A stretch of DNA of 36,210 bases, taken from assembly GCA_903882335.1 (NCBI GenBank), contig CAIRWP010000165.1:1-36210 (forward strand), in the 5' to 3' direction. The notes beneath the pieces are model-generated. The model was not told where the DNA came from and did no database searches. It was given only the letters and a program-made list of their open reading frames with translations. Made by a program: the position numbers and the translations under genes. This document shows positions 23,512-30,968 of the stretch, in pieces. Each line of letters starts with the position of its first letter. The stretch's first letter is position 1. The stretch comes from an uncultured Opitutia bacterium (GTDB lineage: Bacteria > Verrucomicrobiota > Verrucomicrobiia > Opitutales > UBA953).

Positions 23512-24720
23512 TCAACGGGCCGGCGAAAGCACGTGGACCCCCTTTTTGTTGGCGAGGACGATCTCCGCCCGTCCGTCGCCGTCGAGATCCGCGACCTCGA
23601 ACTGCGTGCCGATACCGGCCTCCGCGTCCGCGACCCGCGGGGTGAAGACGACCTTGCCCTCGGCATCCTTGGCCCACGTGAGCCAGAGCACGAGCGGCGT
23701 CGCCTGCGGGTTGACGTCGCCTTTCGGGCCATGGGCCCAGAAGCGCTTGCCGGTCACCAGCACCGGTTGCCCCGCGACGATCTGGCGGCTGAGTACGAGC
23801 GCGTGCATCTGCCCCAAGGCGAAACCGCCGGCGGAGTTCTCGGGTTTATCGTCCAAGATGCGGTGCTCCACGAAGGTGATTCCTTCCGGGGTGCGCTTCT
23901 GCTGGAACCACGACAAGCCGAAGCGGTGGGCGTCGAGCGAGGTCAGGACATCCGGCAAGCCGTCGCCATCCACGTCGGTCACGATCATCTGCGCCCCACC
24001 GTTGCGGCCGGCGGAAAACGCCATCGGGTGGAACTTCCACTGCACGTCGAGTGGCGCGGAGGCGGCGGGGTGTTCCCACCAGCCGGAGCGCTCGAGGATG
24101 TCGGGGATGCCGTCGCCATTGAGGTCGCCGACGCCGAGGCCGTGCGTGAAGCGTTGATACTTCTTGGGGTCGGCTGGCGAGATGGGGATGAATTTTGCTG
24201 GTTGGGTCGGGTCAAGTGGGTCGAGTTTCGCATACCCGACGGCCCCGCCAGACATGCAGACCAAGTACGGTCGCCCGTCCCCGTCGAGGTCGACCAGGTG
24301 CGGCGATTCGTTGTCGGTGCTCGCGAGGAAGAGGTGCCGTTTCCACGGCGCCGTCCCCGGCGCACCGGGGTTCTCGTACCAGTAGGTTTCTTTGCCCGGG
24401 AAGCCCACGGTGATCACGTCCGGCTTCCCGTCGCCGTTGAGGTCGGCGACGAGCTGCACGAAGGATTCGGAGTAGCCGAGCGCGTCGTAAGGCCGGCCCG
24501 GGTGGGCGGCGAACGTGTGGCGCACGCGGAAGTCGGGCCCGGCATACCAATGCGGGCCCGCGACCAGGTCGGGCCGGCCGTCGCCGTTCAGGTCGCCGAC
24601 GGCGCAGCCCTCGCTGAAGAAATCGGTCGTGATTGTCCGCCGTTCGAAACGCGGCTCCGGGGCGGCCGCGAGGGCGAGGGCGCCGAGGCACGCCAAGGCG
24701 AGCAGGGTGGGGCGGGGCAT
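23512..24720 (-). CDS. Secreted FG-GAP/VCBS repeat protein
   Basis: The protein has 402 residues from the ATG at 24720, with a signal peptide (1-21, cleavage around ALAAA). At least six calcium-binding loops of the D-x-[ND]-G-D-G type are spread along it: DLNGDGRPD, DLNGDGKPD, DLDGDGRPY, DLNGDGIPD, DVDGDGLPD and DLDGDGRAE. This indicates an integrin-alpha-like beta-propeller. Such proteins are common in Planctomycetes and Verrucomicrobia, and their ligands are mostly unknown. No enzyme domain is visible. It lies between pgi and ilvD on the same strand, with a terminator before it, so it has its own transcription start or depends on read-through. Confidence 0.9.
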   Translation of the reverse strand: MPRPTLLALACLGALALAAAPEPRFERRTITTDFFSEGCAVGDLNGDGRPDLVAGPHWYAGPDFRVRHTFAAHPGRPYDALGYSESFVQLVADLNGDGKPDVITVGFPGKETYWYENPGAPGTAPWKRHLFLASTDNESPHLVDLDGDGRPYLVCMSGGAVGYAKLDPLDPTQPAKFIPISPADPKKYQRFTHGLGVGDLNGDGIPDILERSGWWEHPAASAPLDVQWKFHPMAFSAGRNGGAQMIVTDVDGDGLPDVLTSLDAHRFGLSWFQQKRTPEGITFVEHRILDDKPENSAGGFALGQMHALVLSRQIVAGQPVLVTGKRFWAHGPKGDVNPQATPLVLWLTWAKDAEGKVVFTPRVADAEAGIGTQFEVADLDGDGRAEIVLANKKGVHVLSPAR

Positions 24721-24751
24721 GGACCGACCTTGGCGCGGCTCGGCCCCGCAG

Positions 24752-24785
24752 GCAAAAACAAAGCAGGCGAGACCGGAGCCTCGCC
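24752..24785 (-). terminator. Rho-independent terminator of ilvD
   Basis: Stem GGCGAG / CTCGCC (24766-24771 and 24780-24785) with an 8-base loop is followed on the minus strand by TGCTTTGTTTTTG. It lies about 25 bases after the ilvD stop. Confidence 0.65.
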
Positions 24786-24809
24786 GGCGTGAGATCTTGG
24801 CCGGCCGGC

Positions 24810-26498
24810 TCAGTCGCCGTCCGTGATCGCGCCTTCGGAGGCGGACTTCACCTGCTTGGCGTATTTGGCCAGGACGCCCCGCTTCTCCTTGCAAGGCGCC
24901 GCCTGCCAGCCTTGGAGCCGGCGGGCGATCTCCGCGTCCGGCAGGTCGAGGACCAGTTCGTTCTTCACCGCGTCGATCCTGATTTGGTCGCCGTTTTGCA
25001 CGATGGCGAGCGGACCGCCGACCGCGGCTTCGGGCGAGACGTGGCCAACGACAAAGCCATGGCTGCCGCCGGAGAAGCGCCCGTCGGTGATGAGCGCGAC
25101 GGTCTTGCCCATGCCTTTGCCCATGACGGCGCTGGTGGGGCCGAGCATCTCGCGCATGCCGGGGCCGCCCTTGGGGCCTTCGTTCCGGATGACGATCACG
25201 TGGCCGTCCTTGACCTCGCCGTCGAGGATGCCGCGGAGCGAGGCCTCCTCGGACTCGTAAACGATGGCTTGGCCCGTGAAGGCGCTGCCTTCCTTGCCCG
25301 TGATCTTGGCGAGCGCGCCGTGCGGGGCGAGGTTGCCGCGGAGGACGCGGAGGTGGCTGTCGGCTTTGATGGGATTGCTCAGCGGGCGCACCACGTCCTG
25401 GTCGGCCGAGTAGGGACCGACGTTCGCGAGGTTCTCCGCGACGGTCTTGCCGGTGACGGTGAGGCAGTCCCCATGCAGCAGGCCCGCGTCCAGCAGCATC
25501 TTGAGCAGCGGCTGGAGGCCGCCGATGCGCACGAAGTGCGCCATGTTATATTTGCCGCTCGGCTTCAGGTCCGCCAGCACGGGGACTTTCCGGCCGACGC
25601 GCTCGAAGTCCTCGAGGGTGATCTTGATCCCCGCGGAATGGCCGATCGCGATGAGGTGCAGGACGGCGTTCGTCGAACCACCGAGGGCGATCACCGTGAC
25701 GATCGCGTTCTCGATCGCCTGCTTGGTGATGATGTCCGACGGCCGGATGTTCTGCTTGAGCAGCGCGAGCACGGCCTGGCCGGCGCGTTCGCAGTCCACC
25801 AGCTTGTCCTTGGAGTTCGCCAGCTGCGCGGAGCTGTCGGGCAGGCTCAGGCCCATCGCCTCGATGGCCGAGGCCATGGTGTTGGCCGTGTACATCCCGC
25901 CGCAGGAGCCTTCGCCCGGGATGGAGCACTTTTCGATCTCCTGCAGTTCGGCGTCATCGATCTGCTTGGCGGCATGCTGACCGACGGCCTCGAAGACCGT
26001 GACGATGTCGGCGGCCTTGCCTTTGTGCAGGCCGGGCACGATGGTGCCGCCGTAGACGAAGACGGAGGGACGGTTGAGGCGGGCCATCGCCATCACGCAG
26101 CCGGGCATGTTCTTGTCGCAGCCCCCGATCGTGACCAGGCCGTCGAAGCCCTCGGCCCCGGTCACCGCTTCGATGGAATCGGCGATGATCTCGCGCGAGA
26201 CCAGCGAGTAGCGCATCCCCGGGGTGCCCATCGAGATGCCGTCGGAAACCGTGATCGTGCCGAAAATGACCGCTTTCCCGCCGGCGGCGTCGGCGCCCTT
26301 GGCGGCTTCGATGGCTAGGCGGTCGATGTGCATGTTGCACGGGGTGACCATCGACCAGGTCGAGGCCACGCCCACCACGGGTTTCCGGAAGTCGGCATCG
26401 GAGAAACCGACCGCGCGGAGCATGGCCCGGCTGGGGGCGCGGTCGGGTCCGTCGACGACGGTGGACGAATGTTGGCGGGTGTGGTCAGGGGTGCTCAT
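24810..26498 (-). CDS. ilvD: Dihydroxy-acid dehydratase
   Basis: This iron-sulfur enzyme of valine, isoleucine and leucine synthesis has 562 residues, the normal length. VTPCNMHIDRLA, ITVSDGISMGTPGMRYSLVSRE, TIGGCDKNMPGCVMAMARLN and GEGSCGGMYTANTM supply the conserved cysteines and metal-site residues. MGKTVALITDGRFSGGSHGFVVGHVSPEA is the typical C-terminal signature. It is divergent from scpB and followed by a terminator, so probably monocistronic. The leader TTTTCACACCCGC has no Shine-Dalgarno. Confidence 0.97.
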   Translation of the reverse strand: MSTPDHTRQHSSTVVDGPDRAPSRAMLRAVGFSDADFRKPVVGVASTWSMVTPCNMHIDRLAIEAAKGADAAGGKAVIFGTITVSDGISMGTPGMRYSLVSREIIADSIEAVTGAEGFDGLVTIGGCDKNMPGCVMAMARLNRPSVFVYGGTIVPGLHKGKAADIVTVFEAVGQHAAKQIDDAELQEIEKCSIPGEGSCGGMYTANTMASAIEAMGLSLPDSSAQLANSKDKLVDCERAGQAVLALLKQNIRPSDIITKQAIENAIVTVIALGGSTNAVLHLIAIGHSAGIKITLEDFERVGRKVPVLADLKPSGKYNMAHFVRIGGLQPLLKMLLDAGLLHGDCLTVTGKTVAENLANVGPYSADQDVVRPLSNPIKADSHLRVLRGNLAPHGALAKITGKEGSAFTGQAIVYESEEASLRGILDGEVKDGHVIVIRNEGPKGGPGMREMLGPTSAVMGKGMGKTVALITDGRFSGGSHGFVVGHVSPEAAVGGPLAIVQNGDQIRIDAVKNELVLDLPDAEIARRLQGWQAAPCKEKRGVLAKYAKQVKSASEGAITDGD

Positions 26499-26519
26499 GC
26501 GGGTGTGAAAAGTCTGCGG

Positions 26520-26548
26520 TTGTCAGGGAGGAAGCCCCCCCTAATAAG
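26520..26548 (+). promoter_or_regulatory. Candidate promoter of scpB-pheA-MCE operon
   Basis: TTGTCA (26520-26525), a 17-base spacer and AATAAG (26543-26548) lie in the gap between divergent ilvD and scpB, about 70 bases before the scpB start. Confidence 0.4.
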
Positions 26549-26615
26549 AGGGCAGGGTGCGGACACTGAGCCGCCCCCCTCCGGCCGACAATCCCCTTTT
26601 AAGTCCCTTCCTCCC

Positions 26616-27407
26616 GTGGAATTCAACCTTAAGAAAATCATCAAGGCGCTCCTCTTCTCGACCTCCGAAGCGGTGTCCATCAAGGACATCCAGAAGGTGG
26701 TCCAGCGCTACCATGCCCAAGCCGCCACCGTGCAGCAGGAGGAGCGACCCGAAGGCGCCCCCCCCGACGTCGCCGCGGCCCTCGCCGCCCCGGTGCAGGA
26801 GGTAATCCAGGATATCATCGACCAGGTCCCCACCTTGCTCACCGCCACGCAGATTCGCGAGGCCGTCGACGCGCTCGAAGGCGAGATGCGCGAGGCCAAC
26901 GATGCCTGCCGTATCCTGCAGGGGCCGGAAGGATTCCGGCTCGTCATCTCGCCGGCCTACGCCGATTGGGTGCGTCTGCTCCGCGGCGAGCCTCGTCCGC
27001 AGCGCCTCAGTCCGGCGGCGCTCGAGACCCTTTCAATCATCGCCTATCGCCAGCCCGTCACGCGTTCCGAGATGGAGGCCATCCGCGGCGTCTCAGTCGA
27101 CAGCGCCCTGACCCGTCTGCTCGAGCTCGAGCTCGTCGCCGTCACCGGCCGCGCCGACCTGCCCGGTCGCCCGATCCAATACGGCACCACCGACAAGTTC
27201 CTCGACTTCACGGGCCTGCGTTCGCTGGGCGAGCTCCCCGCTTCCGACGTCCTTTCGCCCGCCCAGATCTCCGAGTGGATCGCCCGTGCCACGACCCCGG
27301 TCAGCGTCGGCGACGCCGAGGTCGGCCTGCCGCTCGAGGACCAGTCCGCCGCCGCGGTCGCCACCGAGGAGCCGCCGCCCGCCCCCGACCAGCCCGCCGC
27401 CGAATGA
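26616..27407 (+). CDS. scpB: Segregation and condensation protein ScpB
   Basis: ScpB is a winged-helix kleisin-associated subunit of the Smc-ScpA-ScpB chromosome condensation complex. From the GTG at 26616 the protein has 263 residues and starts EFNLKKIIKALLFSTSEAVSIKDI. The conserved core is complete: GFRLVISPAYADWV, LSPAALETLSIIAYRQPVTRSEMEAIRGV and GRPIQYGTTDKFLDFTGL. Compared with usual ScpB (about 190 residues) there is an extra Ala/Pro/Gln-rich insertion near residues 30-70 and a Pro-rich tail. The frame is open further upstream, but that part runs into the promoter region and lacks similarity. ATGA couples it to pheA. scpA is not in the window. Confidence 0.93.
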   Translation: MEFNLKKIIKALLFSTSEAVSIKDIQKVVQRYHAQAATVQQEERPEGAPPDVAAALAAPVQEVIQDIIDQVPTLLTATQIREAVDALEGEMREANDACRILQGPEGFRLVISPAYADWVRLLRGEPRPQRLSPAALETLSIIAYRQPVTRSEMEAIRGVSVDSALTRLLELELVAVTGRADLPGRPIQYGTTDKFLDFTGLRSLGELPASDVLSPAQISEWIARATTPVSVGDAEVGLPLEDQSAAAVATEEPPPAPDQPAAE

Positions 27408-28471
27408 GCCTCGACCAGCATCGCCGGGAGGTCGACCGCATCGACCGAGAGATCCTCAGGCTGCTCGCCGAGCGCCTGCAGGTCGCCCGCGCCATCGGGG
27501 AGGCCAAGCTGAAGGCCGGCGCCCCGGTCTACGCCCCGCAACGCGAGGAGCAGGTGCTGTGCGCTTTGACCGACGCCGCGCCTGGTCTGCCCGCCTCCGG
27601 CGTGCGCGCGATCTTCCGCGAGGTCATCTCCCTGTCGATCGGCGCGCAGATGGCCAAGCCGGTCGCCTACCTCGGGCCCGAGGGTTCTTTCACGCAGCAG
27701 GCGCAGCTCCGCGCCTTTGGCCTCAGCGTCCCCGCCTTGCCGCTGCGCTCCATCGGCGACGTGTTCGCCGCCGTCGAATCCGGGGAGGCGTCCTACGGCG
27801 TCGTGCCGGTCGAGAACTCCACCGAAGGCGTCGTCAGCCATTCGCTCGACCTCCTCGCCGAGTCCGACCTCAAGGTCGTCGCCCAGGTGACCCTCTCCGT
27901 CGAGCAGTGCCTCGTCGGCGCCGGCCCGCTCGACCAGGTGCGGAAGGTCCTGTCCAAGGACATCGCCCTCGCGCAATGCCGCGGCTGGCTCTCTCGCCAC
28001 CTCCCGCAAGCCGCGCTCGTCGAGACCGACAGCACCGCGGCCGCCGTCGAGATCGTCGCCAAGGAGCCGGCGGGTCAGGCCGCCATCGCTTCCGCGGCCG
28101 CCGCCGAGTCCCGCGGGGTCGCGATTCTTGCCCGCGGCATTCAGGATCGGCGCGACAACGCCACGCGATTCTTCGTCATCGGCGCCGGCGCGAACGCGCC
28201 GGGCACCAAGGAGGAGGTCACCAGCGTGGTACTCGCCCTCAAGCACGAGCCTGGCGCACTGCAAGGGGCGCTGAGCGCGTTTTCCACCCGCGGTATCAAC
28301 CTGATCCGGATTGAGTCCCGCCCGAGCCGCCGCCGGGCCTGGGAATATCAGTTCTTCATCGACTTCCCGGGCCATTGGGAGACGCCGGAGGTCCAGGCGG
28401 CCGTGGCCGAACTGAAGCAACGCTGCGAGGTCGTCAAATGGCTGGGCAGCTACCCGCAGACCGTCGGATGA
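27404..28471 (+). CDS. pheA: Bifunctional chorismate mutase/prephenate dehydratase (P-protein)
   Basis: This 355-residue enzyme makes phenylpyruvate from chorismate. Residues 1-85 are an AroQ-type chorismate mutase (RREVDRIDREILRLLAERLQVARAIGEAK). Residues about 86-265 are prephenate dehydratase with VAYLGPEGSFTQQA, GVVPVENSTEGVVSHSLDLL and the catalytic-type TRF in NATRFFVIG. The last 80 residues are an ACT domain (HEPGALQGALSAFSTRGINL and IESRPSRRRAWEYQFFID) that should bind phenylalanine for feedback control. ATGA overlaps link it to scpB before and to the MCE gene after. Confidence 0.96.
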   Translation: MSLDQHRREVDRIDREILRLLAERLQVARAIGEAKLKAGAPVYAPQREEQVLCALTDAAPGLPASGVRAIFREVISLSIGAQMAKPVAYLGPEGSFTQQAQLRAFGLSVPALPLRSIGDVFAAVESGEASYGVVPVENSTEGVVSHSLDLLAESDLKVVAQVTLSVEQCLVGAGPLDQVRKVLSKDIALAQCRGWLSRHLPQAALVETDSTAAAVEIVAKEPAGQAAIASAAAAESRGVAILARGIQDRRDNATRFFVIGAGANAPGTKEEVTSVVLALKHEPGALQGALSAFSTRGINLIRIESRPSRRRAWEYQFFIDFPGHWETPEVQAAVAELKQRCEVVKWLGSYPQTVG

Positions 28472-29409
28472 GTCACCGCGCCCTCGGCGCCCTGTTGCTC
28501 GCGACGTTGGTCGTCGCGACGGCCGGCGGTGCGTGGGCTTGGTGGCGGGCTTGGTCCGCGCCACGGGTGGCCGTCGTCCTCCGCCCGACTTATTCCGTCG
28601 AAGGCATCTCGACCGGCACGCCGGTGCGCGTCAACGGCGTGGTCGTCGGTCAGGTCGAGTCCCTCGGCCTGCGTCCCGACGCCGAAGGCCGGCTGCGTCC
28701 CGAGGTCCGCCTGACCATCGACCCGTCCGATCTCGAGGACCGCGGCTTCGCCGACCGGTTGCGTCGCGACCAGCTCAGCGAGGAGGTCGCGCGCGGTTTG
28801 CGTGCGCGCCTCATCACCGTCAGCCCGGCCTCCGGCCTCCTGCAGGTCGAGTTGCTTTGGGAGGAGCCGGGTCCGCCGCCCGCCGGCCTCGCGTCCGACG
28901 AGATCCCGGCCGCCGGCGGCTCCAAGCAACGCGCGCTGGAACGCGTCGCCCGCGAACTGGGCCGGCTCGCCGGACGCGACCTCGCCCAGGTGGCGGCCGA
29001 ACTCGAGGCCGACCTCGACGCTTACCTGCCGAAGTCCGACCCGGCCCGGGCGGCCCGGCTCTCTGCCGATTGGGTCGCTGGCAGCGCGGCCTTCGCGGAG
29101 GCGACCGACGACGCCCACCTCGGCGCGCAGGCTGCCCGGTTGATCGCCGCGGTCGCGCGGCTCCGCGAAGGCGCGGCGCAGGCGGAGACCGCCGTCGACG
29201 CGGAGACGCTGGCCCGCCTGCAGGTGCGGCTGGCCGACGCCCGCGAGGCGATGCGCGCTTTCGGCGCGTCCTTGGAGGGCTCGGGCCGTTCCCTGGAATC
29301 GGCGCAGGCGGAGGCCGCGACCGTGCTGCGGGATCTTTCCGAGGGGGCCCGCACCTGGACGCGCAAGGCCCGGGGCCTGACGACCGAGCCCCTGCCGCCG
29401 GCGCGGTAA
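28468..29409 (+). CDS. MCE/MlaD-domain protein
   Basis: This 313-residue protein has one N-terminal membrane helix (about 5-27) and a single MCE domain (about 32-110, with YSVEGISTGTPVRVNGVVVGQVESL). A long helical, Ala/Glu/Arg-rich C-terminal part (about 145-295) is likely a coiled coil. MCE proteins form rings that carry phospholipids between inner and outer membranes, usually with an ABC permease and ATPase (MlaE, MlaF). None is in the window. The gene is coupled to pheA by ATGA, an unusual neighbourhood. The ATG at 28468 is preferred because the longer frame runs inside pheA. Confidence 0.9.
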   Translation: MSHRALGALLLATLVVATAGGAWAWWRAWSAPRVAVVLRPTYSVEGISTGTPVRVNGVVVGQVESLGLRPDAEGRLRPEVRLTIDPSDLEDRGFADRLRRDQLSEEVARGLRARLITVSPASGLLQVELLWEEPGPPPAGLASDEIPAAGGSKQRALERVARELGRLAGRDLAQVAAELEADLDAYLPKSDPARAARLSADWVAGSAAFAEATDDAHLGAQAARLIAAVARLREGAAQAETAVDAETLARLQVRLADAREAMRAFGASLEGSGRSLESAQAEAATVLRDLSEGARTWTRKARGLTTEPLPPAR

Positions 29410-29462
29410 AGAGGCTTGCGGGGGTCCCTGCGAACGGGGATAGGTGAGGTCCTTTACCCGCC

Positions 29463-30968
29463 ATGGCCGACCCGACCGACAAGATGGAATCCATCATCAA
29501 CCTGTGCAAACGGCGCGGGTTCGTCTTCCCGTCCTCCGACATCTACGGCGGCTTCAACGGCTTCTTCGACTACGGCCCCCTCGGCGTCGAGCTGAAGAAC
29601 AACATCAAGCAGGCCTGGTGGCAGGACTTCGTCCACCGCCGGGACGACATCGTCGGCCTGGATTCCTCCATCATCCACCACCCGACCACCTGGAAGGCCT
29701 CGGGTCACATCGACAATTTCACGGATCCCCTCGTCGACTGCAAGGAGTCCAAGATGCGCTACCGGGCCGACCAGCTCTTCTTCGCCCCCGTCCGCGTGGC
29801 CGGCGAGACGATCGGCTACGTGTCCGTGCTCGAGGACGAGTCCATGCAGGCCAAGGCCGAGGAACTCGCCAACGAGCTCAAGCGCAAGCTCGCCAAGCAG
29901 GGCGCCCTCGAGCCGCTCGCGCTCAAGGACTACACCGAGGCCCAGCCCGAGGAGCACGCCCTCATCCCGTCGCCCGCCACCGGCAAGCCCGGCTCGCTCA
30001 CGCCGCCCCGCTCGTTCAACATGATGTTCCAGACGTACGTCGGGGCCATGCAGGACGCCTCGGCGACCGCCTACCTCCGCCCCGAGACCGCGCAGGGCAT
30101 CTTCATCAACTTCAAGAACGTCGTGGACACCGGCCGCGTGAAGCTGCCCTTCGGCATCGCCCAGGTCGGCAAGGCCTTCCGCAATGAGATCAACCCGCGC
30201 AACTTCATCTTCCGCTCCCGCGAGTTCGAGCAGATGGAGATCGAGTATTTCATCGCCCCGTCGGCCGACTGGGCCGTCGCGCACAAGGACTGGATCGAGG
30301 GCTGCCTCGCCTGGTTCGAGTCGATCGGCATCCCGCGCGCCAAGCTCTCCCTCTACCCGCACCCGACCGAGAAGCTGGCCCACTACTCGAAGGGCACGAC
30401 GGACATCATGTTCGAGTTCCCCTTCGGCGTGCAGGAACTGCAGGGTGTCGCCGCCCGCGGCGACTTCGATCTCACCCAGCACAGCGAGGTCTCCGGCACG
30501 CAACTCGACTGGTTCGACGAGGCCGCCAAGGCCCGCTTCATCCCGCACGTCATCGAGCCGTCCGTCGGCGTCGACCGCGTTTTCCTGGCCCTGCTCACGA
30601 CCGCGTACCATGAGGACGAGGTCGAGGGCGAGAAGCGCGTCGTCCTCCGGCTGCCGGCCCGCGTCGCCCCCTTCAAGGCCGCGGTCTTCCCGCTGCTGAA
30701 GAACAAGCCGGCCCTCGTCGAGCGTGCCGAGGCCCTCTACCGTCGCCTGAAGAAGCGCTTCAACGTCTTCTACGATGAGTCCGGCAACATCGGCCGCCGC
30801 TACCGCCGTCAGGACGAGATCGGCACGCCGTTTGGCATCACCATCGACTTCGATACGATCGAGAAGGATGCCGGCGTCACGGTCCGCAACCGCGATACGC
30901 TGGAGCAGATCCGGATGACCGAGGACGAGGTGGTCCGCTTCCTCGACGAGCAGGTCAACGGGCGCTGA
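29463..30968 (+). CDS. glyS: Glycyl-tRNA synthetase, alpha2 type
   Basis: This 501-residue class II enzyme charges tRNA-Gly. It is the single-chain homodimeric type, not the alpha2beta2 GlyQ/GlyS type. It starts MADPTDKMESIINLCKRRGF and carries SSDIYGGFNGFFDYGPLGVELKNNIKQ. It also has YLRPETAQGIFINFKN, VGKAFRNEINPRNFIFRSREF (motif 2) and the C-terminal VIEPSVGVDRVFLALL (motif 3). The C-terminal anticodon-binding domain has RVAPFKAAVFPLL. The ATG at 29463 lies 53 bases after the MCE gene. Its 3' end overlaps the gene on the other strand by 14 bases, and no terminator is seen. Confidence 0.97.
   Translation: MADPTDKMESIINLCKRRGFVFPSSDIYGGFNGFFDYGPLGVELKNNIKQAWWQDFVHRRDDIVGLDSSIIHHPTTWKASGHIDNFTDPLVDCKESKMRYRADQLFFAPVRVAGETIGYVSVLEDESMQAKAEELANELKRKLAKQGALEPLALKDYTEAQPEEHALIPSPATGKPGSLTPPRSFNMMFQTYVGAMQDASATAYLRPETAQGIFINFKNVVDTGRVKLPFGIAQVGKAFRNEINPRNFIFRSREFEQMEIEYFIAPSADWAVAHKDWIEGCLAWFESIGIPRAKLSLYPHPTEKLAHYSKGTTDIMFEFPFGVQELQGVAARGDFDLTQHSEVSGTQLDWFDEAAKARFIPHVIEPSVGVDRVFLALLTTAYHEDEVEGEKRVVLRLPARVAPFKAAVFPLLKNKPALVERAEALYRRLKKRFNVFYDESGNIGRRYRRQDEIGTPFGITIDFDTIEKDAGVTVRNRDTLEQIRMTEDEVVRFLDEQVNGR

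Noticed and set aside
24633..26318. A 561-codon open frame on the plus strand
   Set aside because: Antisense to ilvD, which is unmistakable; the product is low in complexity with no motif.
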